A stretch of 7,075 nt of DNA from Solobacterium sp. (GCA_017475415.1 JAFVFM010000126.1:1-7075); one strand, 5' to 3'; counted from the stretch's first letter, positions 1 to 5,804 are shown. Notes: generated from the letters alone by a model not told the origin. Made by a program: numbers and translations.

Positions 1-234
1 TTAAATATAAGGGTCTCCGGGATAACCGCATAACATTAATTCTTCGACGCCTGAATAATATCCAGAATAATAAGGTATATCTTCAATGATGCGTCCATCA
101 TCGAAATGTAATGAAATACTATCGCCAAAAGAAAAACCTAACTCATGAAAAGCACTAATGTTTAAATCAATAAATATGTTTTCGAATTCTTCATCGAAAA
201 TTACATTGCGTTTACCTGTGTGAATTGTTTTCAT
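1..234 (-). pseudogene. Short ORF, probable N-terminal remnant of a larger protein (SAM_HAT_C-like domain)
   Basis: The reading frame gives 77 residues from an ATG at 234 to a TAA at positions 3-1. The central and C-terminal part (FGDSISLHF, then IEDIPYYSGYYSG, then LCGYPGDPYI) resembles the N-terminal beta domain of Bacillota proteins annotated as SAM hydroxide adenosyltransferase C-terminal-like, often fused to a tyrosine-phosphatase-like domain. This is from memory and is not certain. In those proteins I recall the sequence running on as PYIK followed by an INYGD-like segment. Here the position of that lysine is a stop, so a one-base AAA to TAA change would explain the truncation. The sequence beyond lies outside the window. 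No Shine-Dalgarno site precedes the ATG. A TATAAT hexamer at 241-246 would place the transcription start almost on the ATG. It could also be a genuine short protein. The frame stays open upstream, but that part overlaps the next gene's terminator and has no start with a ribosome site. Confidence 0.4.
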
Positions 235-262
235 ATTTATATTATATAGCGAAAAAATAGGG

Positions 263-291
263 AAAAGAAAAACTTTATGCAATGCATAAAG
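263..291 (-). terminator. Rho-independent terminator after the GG-leader peptide gene
   Basis: On the minus strand a perfect 8-bp stem CTTTATGC / GCATAAAG (284-291 with 273-280) closes an ATT loop and is followed by TTTTTCTTTT. It lies 11 bases past the stop codon of the small peptide gene, making that gene monocistronic and separating it from the ORF at 1-234. Confidence 0.75.
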
Positions 292-301
292 CTTTCTGTT
301 A

Positions 302-508
302 TTAATGAATGCTTGTGTAGCCACACTTTTCACAAATGTAAGCTTCACCATATACTTTTTGCCCATTTTCTTTAACGAGTTTTTTGGCAATGCCACCACA
401 TTGTGGGCATTTCTTGGTTACATATTCTTTGGCTTCATCGACGCCACATACAATACCACCAGTAACTTTTTCTAAATCATCTAAACTCATATTGTTATTA
501 TCCAACAT
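302..508 (-). CDS. Double-glycine leader small peptide with zinc-ribbon-like cysteines
   Basis: A 68-residue protein. Residues 1-18 (MLDNNNMSLDDLEKVTGG) have the form of a bacteriocin-type double-glycine leader: acidic helix, hydrophobic positions L9, L12 and V15, and GG at 17-18. Such leaders are normally cut after GG by a peptidase-domain ABC transporter. The predicted 50-residue remainder has C21, CPQC at 34-37 and CEKC at 59-62, a pair of CxxC knuckles typical of a zinc ribbon. No homologue is recognised and no transporter or modifying enzyme lies in the window. The start at 508 is preferred over an in-frame ATG at 544 because AAGGGGG sits about 10 bases upstream of it, and the farther ATG lies upstream of the predicted transcript start. 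The gene has its own promoter (534-562) and terminator (263-291). Alternatives: a bacteriocin or RiPP precursor, a secreted signal peptide, or an intracellular zinc-ribbon protein whose GG is fortuitous. Confidence 0.75.
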   Translation of the reverse strand: MLDNNNMSLDDLEKVTGGIVCGVDEAKEYVTKKCPQCGGIAKKLVKENGQKVYGEAYICEKCGYTSIH

Positions 509-533
509 TATGGATATCCCCCTTTGTAGAAAT

Positions 534-562
534 ATTATACACATAGAAGTTAAATATGTTAA
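534..562 (-). promoter_or_regulatory. Sigma-A type promoter of the GG-leader peptide
   Basis: Read on the minus strand: -35 TTAACA (557-562), a 17-bp spacer, -10 TATAAT (534-539). This is one mismatch from the full consensus. Transcription would start near 527, about 18 bases before the ATG at 508, with the AAGGGGG ribosome site in between. Confidence 0.7.
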
Positions 563-633
563 GGATAGGATAAGAAATATAAATTTATATAAGGTGGATT
601 AGAAATACTTATCTTATATAAATGCTTTTTTCA

Positions 634-661
634 TTTACAAGAAATAAAGCAGTGCTACAAT
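634..661 (+). promoter_or_regulatory. Candidate plus-strand promoter in the intergenic region
   Basis: TTTACA (634-639), a 16-bp spacer and TACAAT (656-661) form a reasonable sigma-A promoter pointing right, although no plus-strand protein gene follows. Start would be near 668. A second, weaker candidate further in is TTGTTT (739-744), 18 bp, TATTCT (763-768). Confidence 0.35.
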
Positions 662-808
662 GTAAATGTAAAATTGAATCGGGAGTGTAGGGGGATAAAA
701 AATAGAATGATATTTTGTCTACAAAGGATAAGTTTTTTTTGTTTATCCTATGGTAAACAATTTATTCTAGACCCTGCAATGCTGTAGAGGTCCATTTTTG
801 TTGTTGAG

Positions 809-843
809 ATAAAAAAGAAATATACATTATATATATTTCTTTT
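809..843 (-). terminator. Possible A/U-stem terminator for the padR-HAAS operon
   Basis: On the minus strand a perfect 12-bp stem AAAAGAAATATA / TATATTTCTTTT with a 7-base loop is followed by further T (TTTTTTATC overall). It lies about 90 bases downstream of the stop codon at 933. The stem is nearly all A/U, so it would be a weak terminator. No better minus-strand terminator lies between it and the gene. Confidence 0.3.
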
Positions 844-894
844 AGGGAATATGAATTAGCTCAATGGGCAGGTCCCCCAAAAGGCCTGTTGAGA

Positions 895-924
895 GGGGAT
901 GTTTGATTTGGACGTCCCTTTTTT
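895..924 (+). terminator. Rho-independent terminator on the plus strand without a plus-strand gene
   Basis: GGGATGT (896-902) pairs with ACGTCCC (912-918) as a 7-bp stem with one G-U pair and a 9-base loop, followed by six T (919-924). The T tract is only on the plus-strand side, so it is oriented to end plus-strand transcription. All annotated genes in 1-5720 are on the minus strand, which makes this an orphan terminator. It ends 8 bases before the 3' end of the convergent HAAS/DUF4097 gene. Confidence 0.6.
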
Positions 925-932
925 GGTTGATG

Positions 933-2105
933 TTAATGTAAGGAAATATCGCCAGATTTAGAATGAATTTTTATCTGTGGGCCTTCCTGGCCAATTCGTA
1001 TAGTTTTACTTCCTATTCTTTCTTCTGCCAAACCGCTATTATTGAAAATATCTCCTCCTATTGTAGATAGCTCTGCTTGTAAAGTATGTATACTTGTATA
1101 ACAATCGATATCCCCGGATATACTTTCTGCTTCACATTCTTCAAATTCACCAACTAAAGATAAATCGATATCACCAGACACAGATTTGCAGTAAGCTTTT
1201 GTAACGCGTGCACGTAATTCTACATCGCCGGAAACACTAATTAAGGTAGCTTCTTGCGCATTTTGTTTATGCACTTCTACATCACCCGATACACTTTGGG
1301 CATGTATATTACCACTAGATTCATAAATCGCTACATCACCACTCAAACTCTGTAAACGAGTATCTGTAGAAGCGAGTGCTTTAACATGTATATTGCCTGA
1401 TTTTGAATTCGCTATACAATGCAAAATATGGGATGATTCAATTTCTATATCGCCAGATCCAGTGAATAAATTTAATTTTTCTAATTGGCAATTCTTAATT
1501 GAATAGTCAGATGAGGAATTAGTTAAAGAAATATTTTGAATTGTTTCAGGAATTGTGAGTTGAAGATAACCCTTATGTGCAGTTTTGATGAATAATGTAT
1601 TTCCATCTTTTTGGATATGGAAGGTGGAAGAATCGTCTGCTTTATAGGTACGGAAAATATAATGTAATTTTGTGGATGGCATTAAAGAAATATCGCAATT
1701 ACCTTCGAAGATAAGTGTATTGATATCTTCATAGGATAAATCATTTTCTTCTGTAAAAGCTTCTGGACTTTGGAAGATATCTGTAGGAAAATCTTTGATT
1801 GTTTTATTGATGAATGAGGATACATCAATCATTGTGGATTTAATGCTGTGAGCGATATCTGTAAGATTAAGATTAATTTCCTTATTCCATATTTCTTTAT
1901 CTTCGAAATCGCCATTCATCATACGAATGTTACTCATTACTTCTTCTACTGTACCTAAGGATTGGATGATTTCTTCTTCGCTTAAACCATTAGCTAAGCC
2001 TTCCTTAAAATGAAGCTCGAATGTTTCTAAAATATCCTTTTTAAAATCTTCCGGATAGGAGGCTAAAGCTTTTTCTAATGTATAAAGATATTCAAATCTA
2101 GTCAT
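933..2105 (-). CDS. HAAS (DUF1700-like) and DUF4097 beta-repeat protein
   Basis: A 390-residue protein. Residues 1-65 (FEYLYTLEKALASYP, then a stretch with YPEDFKKDIL and LSEEEIIQSLGTVEEV) match the HAAS/DUF1700-type helical domain that is typically paired with PadR regulators. Residues about 66-127 are a polar linker. Residues about 128-390 are a DUF4097-type all-beta domain with recurring SGD, SGN or GGD triplets. No signal peptide or hydrophobic membrane segment is visible, whereas many HAAS proteins carry membrane helices, so this form looks soluble or peripherally attached. The start at 2105 is fixed by the ATGA overlap with padR and the AGGGA ribosome site; an in-frame ATG at 2141 lies inside padR and is rejected. 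By family analogy (DUF4097 occurs in enterococcal LiaX, an envelope-stress protein) it may act in sensing or resisting cell-envelope stress. The exact function is unknown. Confidence 0.8.
   Translation of the reverse strand: MTRFEYLYTLEKALASYPEDFKKDILETFELHFKEGLANGLSEEEIIQSLGTVEEVMSNIRMMNGDFEDKEIWNKEINLNLTDIAHSIKSTMIDVSSFINKTIKDFPTDIFQSPEAFTEENDLSYEDINTLIFEGNCDISLMPSTKLHYIFRTYKADDSSTFHIQKDGNTLFIKTAHKGYLQLTIPETIQNISLTNSSSDYSIKNCQLEKLNLFTGSGDIEIESSHILHCIANSKSGNIHVKALASTDTRLQSLSGDVAIYESSGNIHAQSVSGDVEVHKQNAQEATLISVSGDVELRARVTKAYCKSVSGDIDLSLVGEFEECEAESISGDIDCYTSIHTLQAELSTIGGDIFNNSGLAEERIGSKTIRIGQEGPQIKIHSKSGDISLH
1050..1514 (-). repeat. Protein-level tandem repeats of about 19 residues (SGD repeats)
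   Basis: Within the DUF4097 domain, the triplets SSD, SGD, SGN or GGD recur at residues 198, 217, 236, 255, 273, 292, 310, 330 and 350, so a period of 18-20 residues (about 57 bases), with an extra SGN at 264. Each unit has the pattern x-S-V/L/I-S-G-D-V/I followed by a beta-prone stretch, as expected of a stacked beta structure. The DNA copies are diverged, so this is an old repeat rather than a recent duplication. Confidence 0.7.
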
Positions 2106-2404
2106 AATAATTTCCCTGCCTTTTCTACAAATGTTAACCATTCTTTCTTTTGCGTTTCCTGTTCTTCTTGGCCTTTGTTTGTTAAGTGGTAATACTTTCT
2201 AGCGGGGCCAGAAGGGGATTCTTTTAAATAGGTTGTAACTAATGCATTATCTTTTAATCGCTTTAGAATTAAATATAATGTTCCGGTACTCACAGCTAAT
2301 TCTTTCGATATTTTTTCGGTTAATTCATAACCATACATATCTTCTTTTACTAGCTGTGAAAGAACACATAATTCCAAAACACCTTTTTTATATTGGGCAT
2401 CCAT
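2102..2404 (-). CDS. PadR family transcriptional regulator
   Basis: A 100-residue winged-helix DNA-binding protein. Residues about 10-58 hold the helix-turn-helix region (LCVLSQL, then MYGYELTEKI, then STGTLYLILKRL), and GPARKYYHLTNKG at 66-78 is the wing with the conserved PadR signature. A short C-terminal helix follows, as in the small PadR subfamily of about 100-110 residues. The start at 2404 is chosen because GGAGG lies 7 bases upstream; an in-frame ATG at 2434 lacks a ribosome site and sits in the promoter. The stop TGA overlaps the start of the HAAS/DUF4097 gene as ATGA, so the two are translationally coupled. PadR proteins usually repress their own operon, and the promoter here lies within a long dyad (2415-2460). 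The signal it senses is not visible from the sequence. Confidence 0.92.
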   Translation of the reverse strand: MDAQYKKGVLELCVLSQLVKEDMYGYELTEKISKELAVSTGTLYLILKRLKDNALVTTYLKESPSGPARKYYHLTNKGQEEQETQKKEWLTFVEKAGKLL

Positions 2405-2414
2405 AGTCCCACCT

Positions 2415-2460
2415 CCAACTAGATAGTAACACAAGCTATATTGTAATGCAACATAGTTGG
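2415..2460. promoter_or_regulatory. 46-bp dyad, probable PadR operator
   Basis: CCAACTA (2415-2421) and TAGTTGG (2454-2460) are perfect inverted repeats, and ACAA (2431-2434) with TTGT (2441-2444) form an inner inverted repeat on exactly the same centre (2437.5). The arms enclose both promoter hexamers of padR. Nested concentric dyads suggest a dimeric regulator; autorepression by PadR is the natural reading. Confidence 0.5.
2423..2451 (-). promoter_or_regulatory. Promoter of the padR-HAAS operon
   Basis: On the minus strand: -35 TTGCAT (2446-2451), 17-bp spacer, -10 TACTAT (2423-2428). Start would be near 2416, followed by a 12-base leader carrying GGAGG before the ATG at 2404. The promoter lies entirely inside the dyad at 2415-2460. 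Confidence 0.6.
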
Positions 2461-2464
2461 TTAA

Positions 2465-2487
2465 GAAAAAAGCACAAGGTGTGCTTT
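2465..2487 (-). terminator. Rho-independent terminator of asnA
   Basis: On the minus strand AAAGCACA / TGTGCTTT (2480-2487 with 2469-2476) form an 8-bp stem around CCT, continuing into a run of T. The stem begins within the asnA stop codon, so terminator and stop overlap. It sits just upstream of the padR promoter and insulates it. Confidence 0.75.
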
Positions 2488-3496
2488 ATAGTAATGGGAT
2501 ATTGTTTTTTTCACAAATGGCTATCATTTCTTCTGGCCAAATAGAAGCCTGTACTTCACCTACATGTGCCTTATTCAGCAGCAACATACATAATCTAGAT
2601 TGTCCAATACCTCCACCAATAGTATAAGGTAACTCCTTGTTTTGAACCATTTTATGATATGGCAAATCAAGACGTTCTTTACAACCTGCTTCTATGCATT
2701 GCTGAACGATAGAATCTTCATCTACGCGTATTCCCATGCTGGATATTTCTAAAGCCATATCTAAGGAAGGTAAGTAGAAGAATAAATCACCATTTAATTC
2801 CCAGTCATCATAGTCTGGAGCACGGCCATCATGCGGTTTTTGGCTTATCTTTAGTGGTCTACCTATGCGTTCAATAAAGACGCATTTCTTTTCTCTTGTA
2901 ATAGCGAGTTCTCTTTCTTTTGTATCTAAATTTGGATACATATTTTCTAAATCTTGTGCATCAATAAAGAATACTTCTTCAGGCAAGCGAAATACAGCCT
3001 TTGGATATTTATACCATACCTCATGTTCCATATGCTTAATGACTTTAAAGATACGCTTTACAGTTTTTTCTAATGTTTCTATTGTACGCTCTTCCTTTGC
3101 GATAACTCTTTCCCAATCCCATTGGTCAACGTAGACGGAATGCGTATTATCTACTTCTTCATCACGACGTATCGCATTCATATTTGTATATAAGCCTTCA
3201 TGTAAATCGAAGTTATATTTTTTTAAAGCCAATCTCTTCCATTTCGCTAAGGATTGTACAACTTCAAATGTCTCTTCTGGTATTTCTTTCATGTCAAAGG
3301 CTATCGGGCGCTCTACACCACTTAAGTTACCATTTAAACCAGAACTCTTAGATACAAATAATGGTGCACTAATACGGGATAAATGCAATTGTTTTCCAAA
3401 TTCATGTTGGAAAGTATCACGTATGTATTTGATCGCTTCTTGTGTTTCACGTACTGTAAGTACAGGGTTATAATCTTTTGGAATCTGAATATGCAT
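2486..3496 (-). CDS. asnA: Aspartate-ammonia ligase (asparagine synthetase A)
   Basis: A 336-residue cytoplasmic enzyme that makes L-asparagine from L-aspartate, ammonia and ATP. The length matches the family (about 330) and it has the class II aminoacyl-tRNA-synthetase-like fold. Highly conserved family segments are visible: [12 protein letters not shown] (57-68), [17 protein letters not shown] (98-114), [15 protein letters not shown] (117-131), [16 protein letters not shown] (222-237) and the C-terminal [14 protein letters not shown] then [14 protein letters not shown] (294-324). The start at 3496 gives the family-typical N terminus and has AGAGGT about 8 bases upstream; an in-frame ATG at 3562 would add 22 atypical residues and lies in the upstream terminator. 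It appears monocistronic, with its own promoter and terminator. No T-box or leader is seen: the 5' leader is only about 17 bases if the predicted promoter is right. Confidence 0.97.
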   Translation of the reverse strand: MHIQIPKDYNPVLTVRETQEAIKYIRDTFQHEFGKQLHLSRISAPLFVSKSSGLNGNLSGVERPIAFDMKEIPEETFEVVQSLAKWKRLALKKYNFDLHEGLYTNMNAIRRDEEVDNTHSVYVDQWDWERVIAKEERTIETLEKTVKRIFKVIKHMEHEVWYKYPKAVFRLPEEVFFIDAQDLENMYPNLDTKERELAITREKKCVFIERIGRPLKISQKPHDGRAPDYDDWELNGDLFFYLPSLDMALEISSMGIRVDEDSIVQQCIEAGCKERLDLPYHKMVQNKELPYTIGGGIGQSRLCMLLLNKAHVGEVQASIWPEEMIAICEKNNIPLL

Positions 3497-3519
3497 ATTC
3501 GTTACCTCTAATGCGCATA

Positions 3520-3548
3520 ATTGTATCATAGGAAGTAAGGAATAAAAA
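3520..3548 (-). promoter_or_regulatory. Candidate asnA promoter
   Basis: On the minus strand TTTTTA (3543-3548), a 17-bp spacer and TACAAT (3520-3525), with an alternative -10 TATGAT just upstream. The -35 match is weak and falls in the T tract of the preceding terminator. Read-through from upstream cannot be excluded. Confidence 0.4.
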
Positions 3549-3571
3549 GAAAAAGGCAGCATAAACTGCCT
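3542..3571 (-). terminator. Rho-independent terminator after the phosphatase-kinase gene
   Basis: On the minus strand AGGCAG / CTGCCT (3566-3571 with 3554-3559) with a 6-base loop is followed by TTTTCTTTTTATT. The stem overlaps the TAG stop at 3570-3572. Confidence 0.75.
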
Positions 3572-3974
3572 AAATCATCTTTTTGATACTTACAATATTC
3601 TTTCCATCTTCATAGCGATATGTCATATCATCCATTGTCTTTTTCACTAAGAAGATACCTAGACCACCAATTTGTCTATCTTCAGCCGATAAGGTTACAT
3701 CAGGGTCGTCTTTTTCTAATGGATTATACGGTTTACCTTGATCGATGAAGGTAATCACTACTGCGCGTGGGTCATCTTCTATTTCGAGTTGGACTGTAGC
3801 AGTGCCAATAGATGGTGCATAGGCATACATCGCAATGTTACTAAAGAGTTCATCTACAGCTACATCAATTTGTGTTTGTGCTTTTAGAGGACAATCAATC
3901 TTTTCTAATTCTTCATCAATGAAGGCTGTAACCTGTTGCACATTTTCTACTTTTGCGTCTAGTGTAATTTCCAT
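3570..3974 (-). CDS. RsbW/SpoIIAB-like anti-sigma-factor type serine kinase domain
   Basis: A 134-residue GHKL ATPase domain (HATPase_c_2). Visible motifs: N box [13 protein letters not shown] with E42 and N46, G1 box DQG at 78-80, and G2-like [10 protein letters not shown] at 103-112. In this family the protein phosphorylates a STAS-domain antagonist and sequesters a sigma factor; no such partner lies in the window. The ATG at 3974 has AAGGAAG about 9 bases upstream, so it can be an independent start. However, the upstream frame is open all the way back to the TGA at 4134-4136 and encodes the missing end of the phosphatase (DDITMLAMRY), with no stop between. So it is either the C-terminal domain of a sensor-phosphatase-kinase fusion, or a protein also or only made from the internal start. 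After the TGA upstream, the internal start is the most likely source of protein. Confidence 0.75.
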   Translation of the reverse strand: MEITLDAKVENVQQVTAFIDEELEKIDCPLKAQTQIDVAVDELFSNIAMYAYAPSIGTATVQLEIEDDPRAVVITFIDQGKPYNPLEKDDPDVTLSAEDRQIGGLGIFLVKKTMDDMTYRYEDGKNIVSIKKMI

Positions 3975-4133
3975 TTTGTCCACTTCCTTTTCCTTTGGCC
4001 CGCTATAGCGCATCGCTAACATTGTAATATCATCGAATTGAGGTGCTTCTTGTACGAAGCCATCTAAACTATCTTTTACTTCTTTTAATATATCAATACA
4101 ATTCGCTTCAGGATGGCTATTTAATGTTAATAA

Positions 4134-5720
4134 TCAGCGGTCTGTACCAAATAGTTGATTTTCTATATTGGTTGCTTCAGCTACACCATCTGTATAGACA
4201 AATAAGCCATCTCCTGGTTTTAATTGCATTTCATAACTTCTATATTTACTTCCTTTCATACCACCGATAACTAAACCATGTCTATCTTTGAATAATTCAA
4301 AAGACTTTTCATTATTGTGATAAACACAAGGATATTCATGGCCTGCATTAGCAGCGCGTAAGGTACCAGTAGAAATTTCTAATATACCTAGCCATACTGT
4401 GACAAACATTTCAGCAGGATTGTTGTCACAAATACGATCATTAACGAGTTCTAATATTTGTGCAGGATCCATCAAACCAATCATAGAGAAGTTGTTAATT
4501 AAAATCTTTGAAGCCATCATGAATAGAGCAGCTGGTATGCCTTTACCAGAAACATCCGCAATAACCATTGCGAGATGATCGTCATCGATTAAGAAGAAAT
4601 CATAGAAGTCACCACCTACTTCCTTGGCTGGTGTCATGGTTGCGTAAATATCAAATTCCTTACGCTCTGGGAAGGCAGGGAAGATACTTGGCAACATACC
4701 ATCTTGGATTTGCGAGGCAATATTGAGCTCAGCTCCCATGCGTTCCTTTTCCCTAGTGACATTCGTTAGATTTTCTACATAATCACCAATATCTTTTTCC
4801 ATATCACCCATAATCAGAGCTAAGCTTTCGATTTCATCACCTGTATGGATATCTAATGATCGGAAATGAGAATCTTGTAAAAGGCCATTACCTTTATCTT
4901 GCATATAGTCGCGGGCAGCTTGGTTGATTTTTGTGATAGGAGTAACAATAGTGCGCTTCATATGTAAAACAATGAAGATATCAATAATAAGGGTAATTAG
5001 AGCGAGTAAGGCTAAATATTGCCAAAAGAATGTTCGTCCACGTTCAGCGAATTTATTCATATCCATATCAGCCATAGACAGGATAATATAGCGATCATCT
5101 TCACGTAGAATATCCCAACTTGTACAACGATAGCCATGTTCGGTATCTCTTTCTATGGCATGCGGCATATAGCTACGAATAAGATTCTCGGTAGGCTCAT
5201 CCTTATATTTAGAATATACTCTTTCATTTACTTCTTCCCAATAACCGGGTCTACTGAAGCTATTGCCCGAAGAATCAATAATATATACTAACCGATTATT
5301 TTCTTTATCAAATGCTGCGACATAGGTTAATAAAGCATTGTTTTGTTTTTCGATGGAATGTAATAGAGACCGTAATTCTTTATAGTTATCATCTACAACA
5401 GAGGAGAATAAATCATTATAGGCAGGTTTATCCTTATTTTTGAGTTCTACTGCATTTAAACGTTCATATATTCTTAATACTTTATCTATATAAGCTGAGC
5501 CATTTTGTTGTTTGAAAGCTAAGGTGACCGTTTTAGCTAGATTATTGGCATTCACTGAAGATTGATCATTGATGGATGAGGAATATAAATAAAAGCCAAA
5601 GCCTATCGCAAATAAGCTTAGAATAATAGAAAAGATGAGAATGGCATGGAAAATCTTAGAGCTAAGAGAGTAATGTAGTCTCTCTAAATAATTCATTTCA
5701 CGAATACTTTTTTTTGGCAT
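4134..5720 (-). CDS. Membrane sensor with HAMP and truncated SpoIIE-type PP2C phosphatase
   Basis: The piece before the TGA encodes 528 residues. Residues 23-46 form a first membrane helix, 47-231 an extracellular sensor region (possibly Cache-like; ligand unknown), 232-253 a second membrane helix, about 254-308 a HAMP linker (VTPITKINQAARDYM, then GDEIESL), 309-340 a signalling helix and about 341-528 a PP2C/SpoIIE serine phosphatase. Phosphatase motifs: EVGGDFYDFF with D371, IADVSGKGIPAALFM with D389, AANAGHEYP at 457-464 and FVYTDGVAEA with D511. The last metal-binding motif (FDDIT) lies after the TGA, so this product is expected to be inactive as a phosphatase unless the stop is read through. 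Intact relatives dephosphorylate STAS-domain proteins in partner-switching control of sigma factors. The start is supported by TGGGGGT about 6 bases upstream. It is unlikely to be sporulation SpoIIE itself, which has about ten membrane helices. Confidence 0.85.
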   Translation of the reverse strand: MPKKSIREMNYLERLHYSLSSKIFHAILIFSIILSLFAIGFGFYLYSSSINDQSSVNANNLAKTVTLAFKQQNGSAYIDKVLRIYERLNAVELKNKDKPAYNDLFSSVVDDNYKELRSLLHSIEKQNNALLTYVAAFDKENNRLVYIIDSSGNSFSRPGYWEEVNERVYSKYKDEPTENLIRSYMPHAIERDTEHGYRCTSWDILREDDRYIILSMADMDMNKFAERGRTFFWQYLALLALITLIIDIFIVLHMKRTIVTPITKINQAARDYMQDKGNGLLQDSHFRSLDIHTGDEIESLALIMGDMEKDIGDYVENLTNVTREKERMGAELNIASQIQDGMLPSIFPAFPERKEFDIYATMTPAKEVGGDFYDFFLIDDDHLAMVIADVSGKGIPAALFMMASKILINNFSMIGLMDPAQILELVNDRICDNNPAEMFVTVWLGILEISTGTLRAANAGHEYPCVYHNNEKSFELFKDRHGLVIGGMKGSKYRSYEMQLKPGDGLFVYTDGVAEATNIENQLFGTDR

Positions 5721-5753
5721 AATATACCCCCAATCATGCGCGTATCTACATAT

Positions 5754-5782
5754 ATTATACGCTTATCTATGTGCGAAAGGCA
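5754..5782 (-). promoter_or_regulatory. Weak candidate promoter of the phosphatase gene
   Basis: TATAAT (minus strand, 5754-5759) is a perfect -10, but the base pairs 17 upstream (TGCCTT, 5777-5782) are a poor -35. The start would be near 5747, giving a leader of about 27 bases with a GGGGGT ribosome site. An activator or an alternative sigma factor is possible. Confidence 0.35.
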
Positions 5783-5804
5783 GGGAATTAAGGAAGCAAT
5801 ACAT

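Larger units (their letters stand above)
668..924 (+). ncRNA. Candidate small RNA of unknown class
   Basis: This gene-free stretch between the peptide promoter and the 3' end of the HAAS/DUF4097 gene has a plausible plus-strand promoter (634-661) and ends in a convincing plus-strand terminator (895-924). The transcript would be about 255 bases, or about 150 if the inner promoter is used. Internal structure visible: a 7-bp hairpin AGGATAA / TTATCCT (725-731 with 743-749), a perfect 12-bp A/T hairpin (813-824 with 832-843), and a bulged hairpin CTCAA..CAGGTC / GGCCTG TTGAG (860-874 with 883-893). No plus-strand open frame of interest is present. I do not recognise motifs of 6S, SRP, RNase P, tmRNA, T-box or the common riboswitches. 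The boundaries are inferred. Confidence 0.3.
3570..5720 (-). pseudogene. Sensor-HAMP-SpoIIE phosphatase-RsbW kinase gene interrupted by an in-frame TGA
   Basis: From the ATG at 5720 to the TAG at 3570-3572 the frame is continuous (716 sense positions) except for TGA at 4134-4136. The 53 codons between that TGA and the ATG at 3974 read as the normal end of a PP2C/SpoIIE domain (LNSHPEAN, then APQFDDITMLAMRY) and a charged linker (GPKEKEVDK) into the kinase domain. No bases are missing or extra: the stop replaces one residue between FGTDR and LLTLN where relatives usually carry a hydrophobic residue, so a single substitution such as TTA to TGA suffices. Either the gene is a recent nonsense mutant, the TGA is partly read through, or it is a sequencing error. 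This entry gives the whole locus; the two pieces are listed separately. Confidence 0.7.

Noticed and set aside
725..749. AGGATAA / TTATCCT hairpin as a terminator
   Set aside because: The T run is in the loop, not after the stem, and neither strand has a T tail. Kept only as a hairpin within the candidate RNA.
857..871. A TAGCTCAATGGGCAG stretch that looks like a tRNA D-arm
   Set aside because: There is no matching GAGC to close the D-stem, no anticodon stem or T-arm (GGTTCGAATCC-like) downstream, and no acceptor pairing. Chance resemblance.
668..924. 6S RNA or another known structural RNA
   Set aside because: No closing stem joins the two ends into one long rod, and the segment inside the best closing pair is only about 105 bases. 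No SRP, RNase P, tmRNA or T-box signature is seen. Left as unclassified.
2865..3134. Plus-strand open frame of 89 codons inside asnA, and similar ones at 384-602, 3291-3473 and 4043-4270
   Set aside because: They lie opposite well-supported genes, lack ribosome sites and show no recognisable protein features.
4134..4136. TGA as a reassigned Trp or selenocysteine codon
   Set aside because: Tryptophan is encoded by TGG elsewhere (asnA QWDW) and padR ends in TGA within an ATGA overlap, so standard use is likely. The affected position is not a catalytic or cysteine-like site, which speaks against selenocysteine.
4134..5720. Sporulation SpoIIE
   Set aside because: Only two membrane helices with an extracellular sensor and HAMP domain are present, and no sporulation genes are near. 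Only the phosphatase domain is shared.
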